Below are positions 33,460-42,125 of a stretch of DNA of 54,050 nucleotides, one piece after another (positions within the stretch are counted from its first letter, which is position 1; each line of letters begins with the position of its first letter). The stretch comes from DASYXT01 sp035934555 (GTDB lineage: Bacteria > Verrucomicrobiota > Verrucomicrobiia > Limisphaerales > UBA8199), in assembly GCA_035934555.1 (NCBI GenBank), contig DASYXT010000001.1, positions 1 to 54,050 of the forward strand, written 5' to 3'. The translations under genes and the position numbers were made by a program. The notes below the pieces were generated by a model, which did not search any database, had not been told where the DNA came from, and saw nothing but the letters and a program-made list of their open reading frames with translations.

Positions 33460-34719
33460 TCAGGCGCCGAAAAACCGCTGGATTTCGCCGAGCACCTCGA
33501 CGAAGCGATCGATTTCGGCCGTCGTATTGTAAAAGTAGAAACTGGCGCGAGCCGTGGACTCGACGCCAAGCTTATGCATCAGCGGCTGGTTGCAATGATG
33601 GCCGCCGCGCAAGGCGACGCCGTGCTGATCGGCTACCGTTACGACGTCATGGGCATGAACATCCTTCAGCAAAAAACTGACCAGACCGGCGCGACCGATG
33701 GGCGGTCCGAACAGGCGCAAGCCACTCAACCGCGAAAGCCTGGCATAGGCATACGCGCCCAATTCCTGGTCGTGCGCGGCAATATGCGGCCGGCCAATGT
33801 TGTCCAGGTAATCCATCGCCGCATGCAGTCCGACTGCCCCCGAGATATCCGGTGTGCCGGCCTCAAATTTATGCGGCGCATGTTTCCAGGTGCTCCTCTG
33901 AAAACTCACGCTCAAGATCATCTCCCCGCCGCCTTGATAGGGCGGCATGCCTTCGAGCACTTCCTGCCGGCCATAAAGCAGCCCGATGCCAGTCGGGCCG
34001 CACATCTTGTGACCGGAAAAGGCGAGGAAATCGCAGCCGATTTCCTGCACATCGAGCGGCCGATGCCCGGCGCTTTGGGCGGCATCCACCAGCGTCATTA
34101 CGCCCAGCTTGCGGGCGCGAGCGCACAATTCCGTCACCGGATTAATGGTGCCCAGCGAGTTGGAGATGTGCGTCAACGCCAGCAGCTTCACCTCTTTCGT
34201 CAGCCATTCGTCCAGCCGATTTAAGTCCAACAAACCCTTGTCCCCGGTCACTGGCAGGAACAACAACTCCGCCCCAGTCCGCTCGGCCAAGAGCTGCCAC
34301 GGCACAATGTTGCTGTGATGCTCCATCTCGGTCAGGAGAATTTTGTCCCCTGCCTTGATGTTCTTGCCACCCCAGGACTGCGCAACCAGGTTTATGCCTT
34401 CGGTTGTTCCGCGCGTGAAAATGATTTCGTCGGCGCTGCGGGCGTTAATGAACCGAGCGGCGCGCGCCCGGGCTGCTTCGAAGGCGGCAGTGGCGCGGTT
34501 GCTCAACTCGTGAATGCCCCGGTGCACGTTGGCGTTGTCATGCTCGTAATAGTGGCGCAGAGCTTCAAGCACCGCGCGCGGCTTTTGCGTCGTGGCGGCG
34601 TTGTCGAAATAGAGCAGAGGCCGGCCATGCACCTGTTGGTTAAGCGCGGGGAAATCGGCCCGCAGCGCGGACCAGTCCTGCGTTGTCTCGGGTGGAGCGT
34701 CAGCAGCGGCGAGCGTCAT
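33460..34719 (-). CDS. sufS: cysteine desulfurase SufS
   Basis: This 419-residue PLP enzyme starts MTLAAADAPPETTQDW. It shows YFDNAATTQKPRAVLEAL, the PLP-lysine in FSGHKMCGPTGIGLLYG, and the catalytic cysteine in RGGHHCNQPLMHKLG. It releases sulfur from cysteine as a persulfide for SufU. TAGGAG, overlapping the sufT stop, provides a good ribosome binding site for the 34719 start; the longer frame from 34800 overlaps sufT. Type II (SufS/CsdA) by sequence. Confidence 0.95.
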   Translation of the reverse strand: MTLAAADAPPETTQDWSALRADFPALNQQVHGRPLLYFDNAATTQKPRAVLEALRHYYEHDNANVHRGIHELSNRATAAFEAARARAARFINARSADEIIFTRGTTEGINLVAQSWGGKNIKAGDKILLTEMEHHSNIVPWQLLAERTGAELLFLPVTGDKGLLDLNRLDEWLTKEVKLLALTHISNSLGTINPVTELCARARKLGVMTLVDAAQSAGHRPLDVQEIGCDFLAFSGHKMCGPTGIGLLYGRQEVLEGMPPYQGGGEMILSVSFQRSTWKHAPHKFEAGTPDISGAVGLHAAMDYLDNIGRPHIAAHDQELGAYAYARLSRLSGLRLFGPPIGRAGLVSFLLKDVHAHDVVTVADQHGVALRGGHHCNQPLMHKLGVESTARASFYFYNTTAEIDRFVEVLGEIQRFFGA

Positions 34720-34733
34720 AAGCAGGGGGGCTC

Positions 34734-35282
34734 CTACAGCAGGCCGAGTTGCAGTTTGGCCGCTTCGGTCATCATTGCCTGGTTCCAGGGAGGATCCCAC
34801 ACCAGTTCAACCGCCACATCATCGACGCCCTCCAACGACAGCAGCTTACTCTGCACGTCCTGGGCCAGCATGGGTCCCATGCCACAGCCGGGCGCAGTCA
34901 GCGTCATCTTCACATCGACTTTGTAATTGGAAGAGCCGAGAGGATTCAGGTGGCAATCGTAAATAAGACCCAAATCGACGATGTTCACCGGGATTTCCGG
35001 GTCATAACAGCTCCGCAGTTGGTTCCAAATTTCTTTCTCGAGGTTTTCTTGAGTTACCGGCGCGCCGGTTCCGGCAGCCTTCGCGGCAGCCTCGATACCC
35101 AAAGCGTCGGCGTCCTTCCCCTCGATGCGGAACATATTGCCGTTGACGACAACGGTATAAGAACCGCCGAGGGATTGAGTGATGACGGCCTGCTCGCCCT
35201 TCTGCAGGGTAACAGGCGTGCCGACGGGAATAACCGCCGCCGCCACATCCCGGGTTAAGGTGACTGGGTCACTATAGCTCAT
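34734..35282 (-). CDS. sufT: Fe-S assembly protein SufT (MIP18/DUF59 family)
   Basis: The 182-residue protein has an N-terminal extension of about 85 residues, then the MIP18 domain with CYDPEIPVNIVDLGLIYD, TLTAPGCGMGPMLAQDV and VWDPPWNQAMMTEAAK. SufT supports maturation of Fe-S proteins, particularly when iron-sulfur demand is high. The N-terminal VNGNMFRIEGKDADALG resembles the extension in other SufT proteins. It lies between sufU (55 nt) and sufS. Confidence 0.88.
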   Translation of the reverse strand: MSYSDPVTLTRDVAAAVIPVGTPVTLQKGEQAVITQSLGGSYTVVVNGNMFRIEGKDADALGIEAAAKAAGTGAPVTQENLEKEIWNQLRSCYDPEIPVNIVDLGLIYDCHLNPLGSSNYKVDVKMTLTAPGCGMGPMLAQDVQSKLLSLEGVDDVAVELVWDPPWNQAMMTEAAKLQLGLL

Positions 35283-35337
35283 AGACTATGGGTTCTAATA
35301 TACTTGATAACGGCCGAGTTGCAGGTCGAATTGCAGC

Positions 35338-35799
35338 TCACATGTCTTCGGTCTCGGTGCTCACCGGCCGGCCGGTCTCGCCCTGGAGCGCCGACATGAC
35401 CGCATGCCAGGCCAGAATCGCGCACTTGACGCGGGCCGGGAACTTGTGCACGCCGGCAAACACCGCCAACTTGCCCACATCTCCAGCCACGTTGCCCGTC
35501 ATGACCATATCATGGACCTGCTCGAACATCCGTTTCACCTCGGCTTTGGATTTGCCTTTGACACTTTCTGTAAGCAACGACGCGGAGGCTTTTGAGATGC
35601 AGCAACCCGAGCCGAGAAAGCTGATGTCTCGGATCGTCTCGCCGTCGAGTTGCAGGAACAATTTGAGCTGGTCACCGCACAAGGGGTTATGGCCCTGGGC
35701 CGAACAGGTTGCCTGGACCAGCTCATGGAAATTGCGTGGGTGCTTGCAGTGGTCCAGGATGACCTGCTGATACAGGTCGCTCAGGTCGTCAGTTGCCAT
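35338..35799 (-). CDS. sufU: SufU sulfurtransferase/scaffold
   Basis: The 153-residue protein starts MATDDLSDLYQQVILDHCKHP. It has the SufU metal ligands: HNPLCGDQLKLF (Cys and Asp), GSGCCISKASAS and FPARVKCAILAW. SufU proteins are zinc-bound and accept sulfur from SufS. The start at 35799 is inside the end of sufD (11-nt overlap), indicating coupling; the longer frame upstream is unsupported. Confidence 0.9.
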   Translation of the reverse strand: MATDDLSDLYQQVILDHCKHPRNFHELVQATCSAQGHNPLCGDQLKLFLQLDGETIRDISFLGSGCCISKASASLLTESVKGKSKAEVKRMFEQVHDMVMTGNVAGDVGKLAVFAGVHKFPARVKCAILAWHAVMSALQGETGRPVSTETEDM

Positions 35800-37153
35800 T
35801 GGCGCCACCAACGAGATGCGGATTGGCTTCAAGCCGCTCCCAAACGATCCGGTCCAACTCTTCACGCGCCGGCGTGTAACGAATCCGGTCCACGATTTCA
35901 CCGGCAAACGCGTGAATTAACATCCGCCGGGCCGTCTCGGCGCCGATGCCGCGCGCGCGCAGGTAAAAAATCGATTCTTCATTCAATTGGCCGACGGTCG
36001 CGCCGTGCGTGCACTTCACGTCGTCAGCGTAGATTTCCAACTGCGGTTTGGTATCGATCGTCGCGTCCTGACTGAGCAGCAGGTTTTTGTTGGTCTGCTT
36101 GGCGTCGGTTTTCTGGGCGGGCTGGCGAACCAGAATACGGCCATGAAACACCCCTTTGGAGCGCCCATCGAGAATGCCGTTATAATACTCGTGGCTGTTG
36201 CAACGGGGACTGGCGTGCTCGACGACCATATGGTGGTCGGCCAATTGCTCGCCACGAGTCAGGTATAATCCGTTGAGAATGCACTCGACGCCTTCACCGG
36301 CCAGCGAGGTGCGAATATCATTGCGCGAAAGCCGCGCTCCCAACGCAAAGGAATGGGCGAGCAGATTCGCGCCACGCCCCAAATGCGAATGCACCGCCGC
36401 CATGTGAAACGCCTCGAGGCTCTCGTCCTGAACTTTGCAATATTCGACCCTCGCACCTTCCTCCAGAACCAGCTCAGTAACGGCATTGGTGAAATAAGGG
36501 GCATCGCCGGCGCTGAGGTAGGTTTCCAAAATGGTTGCCTGGCTGCCACGTTCAGCCAGGACAAGCGTGCGCGGATGGCTGGTGGCGCCGGGCTCACCCG
36601 TTGTGCTCAGGAACACCAGGTGAATGGGCCGGCTTGCCCGCCGCCCGGCAGCGATGCGAATAAACGCCCCATCCTGAAAAAATGCCGTGTTCAGCGCGGT
36701 GAACGAATTCTCTTCACCGGCGGCCTGCCGGGCTAAATGTGTCTCCAATAAAGCCGAGTCGGTCTTGAGCGCGGTGGCGAGACTTTTCGCGGTGACACCC
36801 TCCTCGAGGCCCGAAACAGCGGAAAGGTTCTCGGCAAAATGACCGTTGACGAATACCAGGCGCACCGAATCCAGTCTGCCGAACGTGCGCTGCTCCAGTG
36901 TTTCGCCCGAAACGGCGTCGGTTTGTAATTCGAATACCGGCCGGAAAGGGAGCTTCGCCAGCGCCGTCACATTGGTGAACCGCCAATCTTCATCGTGCAG
37001 CGTGGGAAAACCGCGTTCGGCGAACCGGGCAATGCCGGCCTTGCGCAGCGGAAACAGCCAGGACGGCTGTTCGGTAGTTCGCTCGAACCGCTCAAATTTT
37101 TCCAGATGCGGTTCGGCAATTTTCATGCGTGATGGTTCAGGTTTTTGCACCAT
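35789..37153 (-). CDS. sufD: Fe-S assembly protein SufD
   Basis: The 454-residue protein is SufD: TLHDEDWRFTNVTALAKL near the N-terminus, LAERGSQATILETYLSAG in the beta-helix, RNDIRTSLAGEGVECILNGL, and the C-terminal MLIHAFAGEIVDRI. SufD forms SufBC2D with SufB and SufC; neither is in the cluster. Its C-terminal helix region contains HGATVGQLNEESIFYLRARG. The start could be 37129 instead. Confidence 0.9.
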   Translation of the reverse strand: MVQKPEPSRMKIAEPHLEKFERFERTTEQPSWLFPLRKAGIARFAERGFPTLHDEDWRFTNVTALAKLPFRPVFELQTDAVSGETLEQRTFGRLDSVRLVFVNGHFAENLSAVSGLEEGVTAKSLATALKTDSALLETHLARQAAGEENSFTALNTAFFQDGAFIRIAAGRRASRPIHLVFLSTTGEPGATSHPRTLVLAERGSQATILETYLSAGDAPYFTNAVTELVLEEGARVEYCKVQDESLEAFHMAAVHSHLGRGANLLAHSFALGARLSRNDIRTSLAGEGVECILNGLYLTRGEQLADHHMVVEHASPRCNSHEYYNGILDGRSKGVFHGRILVRQPAQKTDAKQTNKNLLLSQDATIDTKPQLEIYADDVKCTHGATVGQLNEESIFYLRARGIGAETARRMLIHAFAGEIVDRIRYTPAREELDRIVWERLEANPHLVGGANGN

Positions 37154-37355
37154 AATTTCGAGTCCCGTCCGGCGCTCAAAGCCGGCCCGATGAGTCCGCT
37201 AGTGTTCCATGACCTCAGGTGGCGCGCAAGTCCCGCGCGCAGAGGCCGCCGAACCGACCAATGCGGATCCGCGCATAAACGTGTCCGCTCCCAGGCAGTT
37301 CTGTGCCCATAGTCGCTCCTTGACCTGCCTTATCCCGGCCCTTAGGGTTTGTTAC

Positions 37356-37619
37356 ATGGCGAACGCAAAGAAGGCCAGGCGCAAAGCCCTGCTGTTGGGG
37401 GTGGGTCTCGACTCCGATGGCCACAAACGCCTGACCACCGGTCCCAACTTCGTGCTGGTGGGCGGTTCCGCTGAAACCCACGAGCACATGACCGAAAAGG
37501 TGATTAAGCTCAACGAGAAACTTTCCGCCCACGGCAAGCAACTCGAAGAGGTCTCGGGCGCCGAACTCGACGATCTGGCCCGCTCGGTGGGCCTTCGCCC
37601 CGACAAAGAGGAACCGTGA
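37356..37619 (+). CDS. conserved small protein of unknown function
   Basis: The 87-residue protein begins MANAKKARRKALLLGVGLDS and has RLTTGPNFVLVGGSAETHEH and a charged helix ending GLRPDKEEP. I recognise the type from related genomes only in general terms and cannot name a family. The start at 37356 is chosen because the longer frame lacks character. Its stop overlaps the nuoA start (GTGA). Confidence 0.65.
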   Translation: MANAKKARRKALLLGVGLDSDGHKRLTTGPNFVLVGGSAETHEHMTEKVIKLNEKLSAHGKQLEEVSGAELDDLARSVGLRPDKEEP

Positions 37620-37996
37620 CACCCGCCCCGGCCCAGCCCCACACGGTTCTGCTGCTGATGCTGGCAGGGGCGCTGGTGTTCGCGCTGACACCGCTGGTCC
37701 TAGCCAAATTATGGTCGAGAAAATTCTCACCGCCAACTCCGGGCCCGGAGAAGACCGCGATTTATGAATGCGGCCTGCAGTCGCAGGGGGACGCCTGGGT
37801 CCAGTTCCGAGCCGAGTATTACCTGTATGCGATTATTTTTCTGATTTTCGATGTGGAAACCCTTTTCCTGTTCCCGTTTGCGGTGGCATTTGGGCATCTG
37901 TCATTGGGAGGGTTCGTCGCGATGATGGTTTTCCTGCTGCTTTTGGTCGAGGGCTTAGCCTGGGCGTGGGCCAAGGGCGCATTAGATTGGAAATGA
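37616..37996 (+). CDS. nuoA: NADH-quinone oxidoreductase subunit A
   Basis: The 126-residue protein starts with GTG and has three membrane helices. Family motifs are EKTAIYECGLQSQG, RAEYYLYAIIFLIFDVETLFLFP and LLLVEGLAWAWAKGALDW. NuoA (ND3) is a membrane subunit of complex I near the quinone pathway, and the Cys-bearing loop is intact. It is coupled to the upstream small gene by GTGA overlap; nuoB follows 4 nt later. Confidence 0.95.
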   Translation: MTPAPAQPHTVLLLMLAGALVFALTPLVLAKLWSRKFSPPTPGPEKTAIYECGLQSQGDAWVQFRAEYYLYAIIFLIFDVETLFLFPFAVAFGHLSLGGFVAMMVFLLLLVEGLAWAWAKGALDWK

Positions 37997-38000
37997 TACA

Positions 38001-38630
38001 ATGGACGACGTTCTGCGCAGTGAGTTACGCAAACAGGGAATTCTCACCACCACCCTCGACGAACTCTACAACTGGGGCCGAAAAAATTCCCTGTGGCCGC
38101 TCGGATTTGGCCTGGCGTGCTGCGCGATCGAGATGATCGCCACCTCGATGGCCCGGTATGACCTGGCCCGATTCGGCGCGGAAGTGTTTCGCCCCTCGCC
38201 CCGCCAAGCCGACCTGATGATCGTCGCGGGCACGGTCACCAAGAAGATGGCGCCGCAGGTTGTGCGCCTGTACAACCAGATGCCGGAACCCAAATACGTG
38301 ATCGCTATGGGCGCGTGCGCGATTTCCGGCGGCCCGTTCAAACAGGGCTACAATGTTTTGAAAGGCATTGACCGTTACATCCCGGTCGATGTGCACATCC
38401 CTGGTTGCCCGCCACGGCCGGAGGCGCTGCTGCACGCCATCATCACCTTACAGGAAAAGATCGCAGCGCAATCACTTACCGGCCCGCAGCGCCCCAGGCA
38501 CCTGCTGCCGGAAGCACCGGCGGAGTTTCCGGTGCCCCAGTTCGGTGAGCATGACTTGCTGCCGCCGAGCAATCACGGTGTCTGGCAGCCACCAACTGCG
38601 GGCTGTCACGCAGGAGAGAGTGGAGCGTAA
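38001..38630 (+). CDS. nuoB: NADH-quinone oxidoreductase subunit B
   Basis: The 209-residue protein has the N2 cluster ligands in GLACCAIEMIATSMARYDL, VIAMGACAISGGPFKQGYN and VHIPGCPPRPEALLH. NuoB carries the last Fe-S cluster before quinone. The C-terminal ~45 residues are a non-conserved tail. No nuoC or nuoD follows within the window, so the nuo genes are split. Confidence 0.96.
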   Translation: MDDVLRSELRKQGILTTTLDELYNWGRKNSLWPLGFGLACCAIEMIATSMARYDLARFGAEVFRPSPRQADLMIVAGTVTKKMAPQVVRLYNQMPEPKYVIAMGACAISGGPFKQGYNVLKGIDRYIPVDVHIPGCPPRPEALLHAIITLQEKIAAQSLTGPQRPRHLLPEAPAEFPVPQFGEHDLLPPSNHGVWQPPTAGCHAGESGA

Positions 38631-38654
38631 AGCGTAGAGCGCTATTTCAGGGCC

Positions 38655-38760
38655 TAAAGGAAAAGGCGACCCGATCCGAGACCGAGTCGCCTCTCCTAAC
38701 CAACCTAACAACCACCACAATAACCCCTGCTTAATATACTTGGCGCGGCAAATTGTGCAA
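38655..38760 (-). ncRNA. candidate small RNA, minus strand
   Basis: On the minus strand, TTGCAC (38760-38755) and TATATT (38738-38733) with a 16-nt spacer form a promoter. About 35 nt after the expected start (~38726) lies a terminator: AGGCGAC (38692-38686) pairs with GTCGCCT (38670-38664), followed by TTTCCTTT. The predicted transcript of about 70 nt is G/U-rich, with TTGTTAGGTTGGTTAGGAGA and no ATG. It is antisense to nothing, lying in the gap after nuoB. The hairpin could also serve nuoB, though on that strand it lacks a U-tail. Confidence 0.4.
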
Positions 38761-38938
38761 ATTGCGCCCGACAGGGCTTGTTGAAGCCTTTAATTTTCAG
38801 CCATTTACCCTCGCGCTGGCTCCCAGGGACAGTTGCACTCAGCGCCGTTTGGACATATCACAGTCCCTTCTTTTCGTGTGCCGAGACGGGTTACACCCTT
38901 AGGCCAGCCTGTGGGTGCTCAGCCAAATCCTCGATCTC

Positions 38939-39304
38939 CTAACCCAATATCCGCAACTCAGCCTCACGCCGCTCCAACCACGCCGGCAGAAATCTCATGA
39001 TTTCTTCCTTGGATGCCACCAATTGCATGTAGTCTGCAAGCGGATTATGGCCGCAGACCTGTTCGTACCTATGCCATTCCTCCAGCCTTGTTCGCAGCGT
39101 GGCCAGTTCCTGCTTCGTCTCCTCCAGATATTCGCGTCCCCGTTTGATTTCACGCCGCAGCAATTCTTTCGCTTCGAGCCGTGCATCCCGGTGCTCCGCA
39201 TTTCCCATCAAATGCTGCAGCCGAGCCTGCGCTCCGGGGCCGGTGTCTAGCTCCGCACCGACATTGACCCAACTTTCCTGCTCAATTTGCGCTCGTGCGC
39301 TCAT
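38939..39304 (-). CDS. hypothetical coiled-coil protein
   Basis: The 121-residue protein is rich in Glu, Arg, Leu and Lys and predicted to be mostly helical, with a coiled-coil (about residues 40-75, EAKELLRREIKRGREYLEE). It begins MSARAQIEQESWVNVGAELD. No family is recognised. It is the only gene between nuoB and the ribosomal operon. Confidence 0.5.
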   Translation of the reverse strand: MSARAQIEQESWVNVGAELDTGPGAQARLQHLMGNAEHRDARLEAKELLRREIKRGREYLEETKQELATLRTRLEEWHRYEQVCGHNPLADYMQLVASKEEIMRFLPAWLERREAELRILG

Positions 39305-39841
39305 GTCTCCTCCAGTCGTGAAATGTTAACGTTGATGCTTGCCAATGACCGCGTCGTCACAGGCGCCCTTGTTCCCCCTCGCGCTCCGAAACTACGCACA
39401 AAAAATCCTTAGCTTCCCCTTGCCAACGAACTTAAAGTTTTTACCACAGCCGTCGCAACTGCGGCTATGGGATGAACACCCTACCTGGTCGCAGCTCCAA
39501 ATTCCCAAAGAGCGGCCGAGCCCAAATTTTGGCCGCAGATTGGCGCAGATTCCAGTTACGGTTCAGTGACGCTGGTCGCAACCCTTTCTCCCTTCTCGCT
39601 TTCGGGGTTTGGGAAATCCTGCAAATGTAGGGCTGAAATCGGTCTGCGATTTTTTTCCATTTACCTGTTGCGTCCCAGATTGTCCTTGGTATATTCCCCG
39701 TTCCGTTTCACCCGGTAGGGTGGCCGGACAGCATAACTGCGGCACCGATAACCGACCCCTGTCCAGGGGCGGGATTGATGGCCCCGCTCTCCAAGTTGCT
39801 GACTTGGGAAACGCTAATGCTCGGATTTTGCGATTGGATTT
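39305..39841. other. 537-nt region upstream of rplB
   Basis: It contains no gene I can support. It includes the candidate promoter at 39668 and a small palindrome CCCCTGTCCAGGGG near 39756. No ribosomal-leader motif is certain. Confidence 0.55.
39668..39695 (+). promoter_or_regulatory. candidate sigma-70-type promoter of the ribosomal operon
   Basis: TTGCGT (39668-39673) and TATATT (39690-39695), 16 nt apart, predict a leader of about 140 nt to rplB. The same -35/-10 pair (TTGCAC/TATATT) occurs before the small RNA candidate on the other strand. Confidence 0.45.
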
Positions 39842-40696
39842 ATGCCAGTAAAGACATTTAGGCCGCTGACGCCCTCTACGCGTTATATCGCGTACGCCGA
39901 TTACAGCGATATCACCAAGGCCAAGCCTGAAAAGGACCTGGTCGAAACGCGCAAACGCACTGGCGGCCGCAACGCCTACGGGCGCGTGACGGCGCGCGGT
40001 ATTGGCGGCGGTCATAAACAGAAAATCCGCCTGGTGGATTTCAAGCGCAACAAGCACGGCGTGGCGGCAACGGTCGCGGCCATCGAGTACGACCCGCGCC
40101 GCTCAGCACGGCTGGCGCTACTCCAGTACCCCGATGGCGAGAAGACCTATATTATTGCGCCCAGCGGGCTCCAGGTTGGCGCCAAGCTGATGAGCGGTCC
40201 GGCCGCCCCTCCGGAGCTTGGCAATAGTTTGCCGTTGCGGACCGTGCCCGTAGGCTTGCCGATCCATAATATCGAGCTGATCCCCGGACGCGGCGCCCAA
40301 ATGGTCCGCAGCGCCGGGGGCGCAGCGACGCTAATGTCTCGCGACGAAGGCTACGCACAAATCCGCCTGCCCTCAGGGGAAATCCGGCTGATCAACGAGA
40401 ATTGCTACGCGACAATCGGCCAGGTCGGCAACACCGAACACGAAAACGTCGTGTTAGGCAAAGCAGGCCGTTCCCGGCACCGCGGTATCCGGCCGATTAA
40501 CCGTGGCGTTGCTCGTAACCCGGTGGACCATCCGAACGGCGGCGGTGCAGGCAAATCCAAATCTGGTGGCGGCTGGCAGCAATTGACTTCCCCTTGGGGT
40601 TTGCTGGCCAAAGGGTATCGCACGCGGCACAAGAAGAAGTTTTCGAACCGGTTCATCCTCGTGCGCCGGGATGGGCGTCCGATGAAGAATAAATAG
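39842..40696 (+). CDS. rplB: 50S ribosomal protein L2
   Basis: The 284-residue protein starts MPVKTFRPLTPSTRYIAYAD, and has GRVTARGIGGGHKQKIRLVD and the conserved peptidyl-transferase-region segment NPVDHPNGGGAGKSKSGG. L2 is essential for subunit association and peptidyl transfer. It is the first gene of the operon here: rpsJ, rplC, rplD and rplW, which usually precede it, are absent. Confidence 0.98.
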   Translation: MPVKTFRPLTPSTRYIAYADYSDITKAKPEKDLVETRKRTGGRNAYGRVTARGIGGGHKQKIRLVDFKRNKHGVAATVAAIEYDPRRSARLALLQYPDGEKTYIIAPSGLQVGAKLMSGPAAPPELGNSLPLRTVPVGLPIHNIELIPGRGAQMVRSAGGAATLMSRDEGYAQIRLPSGEIRLINENCYATIGQVGNTEHENVVLGKAGRSRHRGIRPINRGVARNPVDHPNGGGAGKSKSGGGWQQLTSPWGLLAKGYRTRHKKKFSNRFILVRRDGRPMKNK

Positions 40697-40708
40697 AGGC
40701 TAAACTGT

Positions 40709-40990
40709 ATGGGACGATCGATTAAGAAAGGGCCGTTTATTGATGGCCATTTGCTGGAGAAAATCCAGAAGGCCAAGGACATCAAGTCCAAAGCGCCCAT
40801 CAAGACCTGGTCACGGCGCTCGATGATCACGCCTGATTTCGTCGGCATGACGTTCAACGTCCATAACGGCAAGGTGTTCAACCCGGTGTTCGTCACCGAA
40901 AACATGGTCGGCCACCGCTTGGGCGAGTTTTCCCTGACGCGGACCTTCAAGAAGCACGGCGCGCACACCGCCAAGGCAGAGGCGAAGTAA
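40709..40990 (+). CDS. rpsS: 30S ribosomal protein S19
   Basis: The 93-residue protein has MGRSIKKGPFIDGHLLEKIQ and TRTFKKHGAH. S19 binds 16S rRNA in the head of the small subunit with S13. AGAGG lies about 9 nt before the start. The 12-nt gap from rplB and the 4-nt gap to rplV show operon packing. Confidence 0.98.
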   Translation: MGRSIKKGPFIDGHLLEKIQKAKDIKSKAPIKTWSRRSMITPDFVGMTFNVHNGKVFNPVFVTENMVGHRLGEFSLTRTFKKHGAHTAKAEAK

Positions 40991-40994
40991 TCCT

Positions 40995-41348
40995 ATGGAA
41001 GTCCACGCAATTACCAAGAATGTCCGCATGTCAGCGCAGAAGATGCGCGAGGTCGTGCGGCAGATTCAGGGGATGTCCGCGCTGCATGCGCAGGCGACTC
41101 TGGCCGTCACGCCCCGCAAAGGGGCCCGGTTGGTCGCCAAGACCCTGAAATCCGCCATCGCCAACGCCGAGGACCTCAAAACGCATCACCCGCAGTACAA
41201 GGAAATGGACACCGATAACCTGACGATTAAAGAAGCGCTGGCACAAACTGCCTCGACCCTGCGCCGCTTTACCCCCAAGGCTCGCGGCTCGGCTGGTCCG
41301 ATCCTCAAACGCAACTGCCACATCAAAATCGTCCTCTCCGATGAATAG
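40995..41348 (+). CDS. rplV: 50S ribosomal protein L22
   Basis: This 117-residue protein begins MEVHAITKNVRMSAQKMREV and ends in the beta-hairpin loop region RRFTPKARGSAGPILKRNCH, which lines the exit tunnel. The C-terminal SDE is short. Length is typical. Confidence 0.97.
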   Translation: MEVHAITKNVRMSAQKMREVVRQIQGMSALHAQATLAVTPRKGARLVAKTLKSAIANAEDLKTHHPQYKEMDTDNLTIKEALAQTASTLRRFTPKARGSAGPILKRNCHIKIVLSDE

Positions 41349-41410
41349 CCTGCCCGCCATTCCAGTCTTTCAACCCATTTACTCACTAATCCATTAATTC
41401 GAGTTTCCCC

Positions 41411-42109
41411 ATGGGCCAAAAAACCAATCCAATCGGTCTGCGCGTCGCGGTGAATCGCGATTGGCGCTCGAAGTGGTATGCCGGCAAAAAGGAATTCGGC
41501 CGGTTGCTGACCGAGGACCGCAATATCCGCGAGCTGCTCAAGAAAAAGCTCGAGTCGGCTTCGGTTCCCAAGATTCTGATCGAGCGAGCCGCCAACCGCT
41601 GCCGCATCACCATCCTCACCGCCCGTCCCGGGATCGTCATCGGCCGTAAAGGGGCTGAAATTGATAAGCTCAAAGAAGAACTTAGCCGGATGACCGGCAA
41701 AGAGATTTACGTTGATATCGTCGAAATCAAGCACCCCGAAACGGATGCTCAACTAGTCGCCGAGAACGTGGCGCTGCAACTCGAGCGGCGCGTTTCCTTC
41801 CGGCGCGCGATGAAGAAGGCGCTGCAAACGGCGAAAGACTTCGGGGCTGAAGGGATCAAAATTCGCTGTGCCGGCCGGCTGGGCGGCGCGGAGCTGGCCC
41901 GGGTGGAACAGTACCACTGGGGGCGCGTTCCCCTGCACACCTTGCGGGCGGATATCGATTACGGATTTGCCGAAGCCCATACCGTCTATGGCAAGCTGGG
42001 GGTTAAATGCTGGGTTTGCAAAGGTGAAACCAAAGTCCAGAAAACCCCTGTTCCCGGCCAACCCACTGAGACGGCTCCGCGGCCCGAGCCGGTTGCCAGT
42101 TCGATCTAA
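41411..42109 (+). CDS. rpsC: 30S ribosomal protein S3
   Basis: The 232-residue protein starts MGQKTNPIGLRVAVNRDWRS, has the KH-domain ARPGIVIGRKGAEIDKL, and ends in a Pro/Thr-rich tail after GVKCWVCKGET. S3 forms the mRNA entry site. The 62-nt spacer from rplV contains ACTCACTAATCCATTAATTC and no Shine-Dalgarno match. Confidence 0.98.
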   Translation: MGQKTNPIGLRVAVNRDWRSKWYAGKKEFGRLLTEDRNIRELLKKKLESASVPKILIERAANRCRITILTARPGIVIGRKGAEIDKLKEELSRMTGKEIYVDIVEIKHPETDAQLVAENVALQLERRVSFRRAMKKALQTAKDFGAEGIKIRCAGRLGGAELARVEQYHWGRVPLHTLRADIDYGFAEAHTVYGKLGVKCWVCKGETKVQKTPVPGQPTETAPRPEPVASSI

Positions 42110-42125
42110 TTAGAAAGACTTTTGT

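Noticed and set aside
37209..37355. upstream extension of the small gene before nuoA
   Set aside because: It has no conserved pattern, whereas MANAKKARRKALLLGVG begins at 37356.
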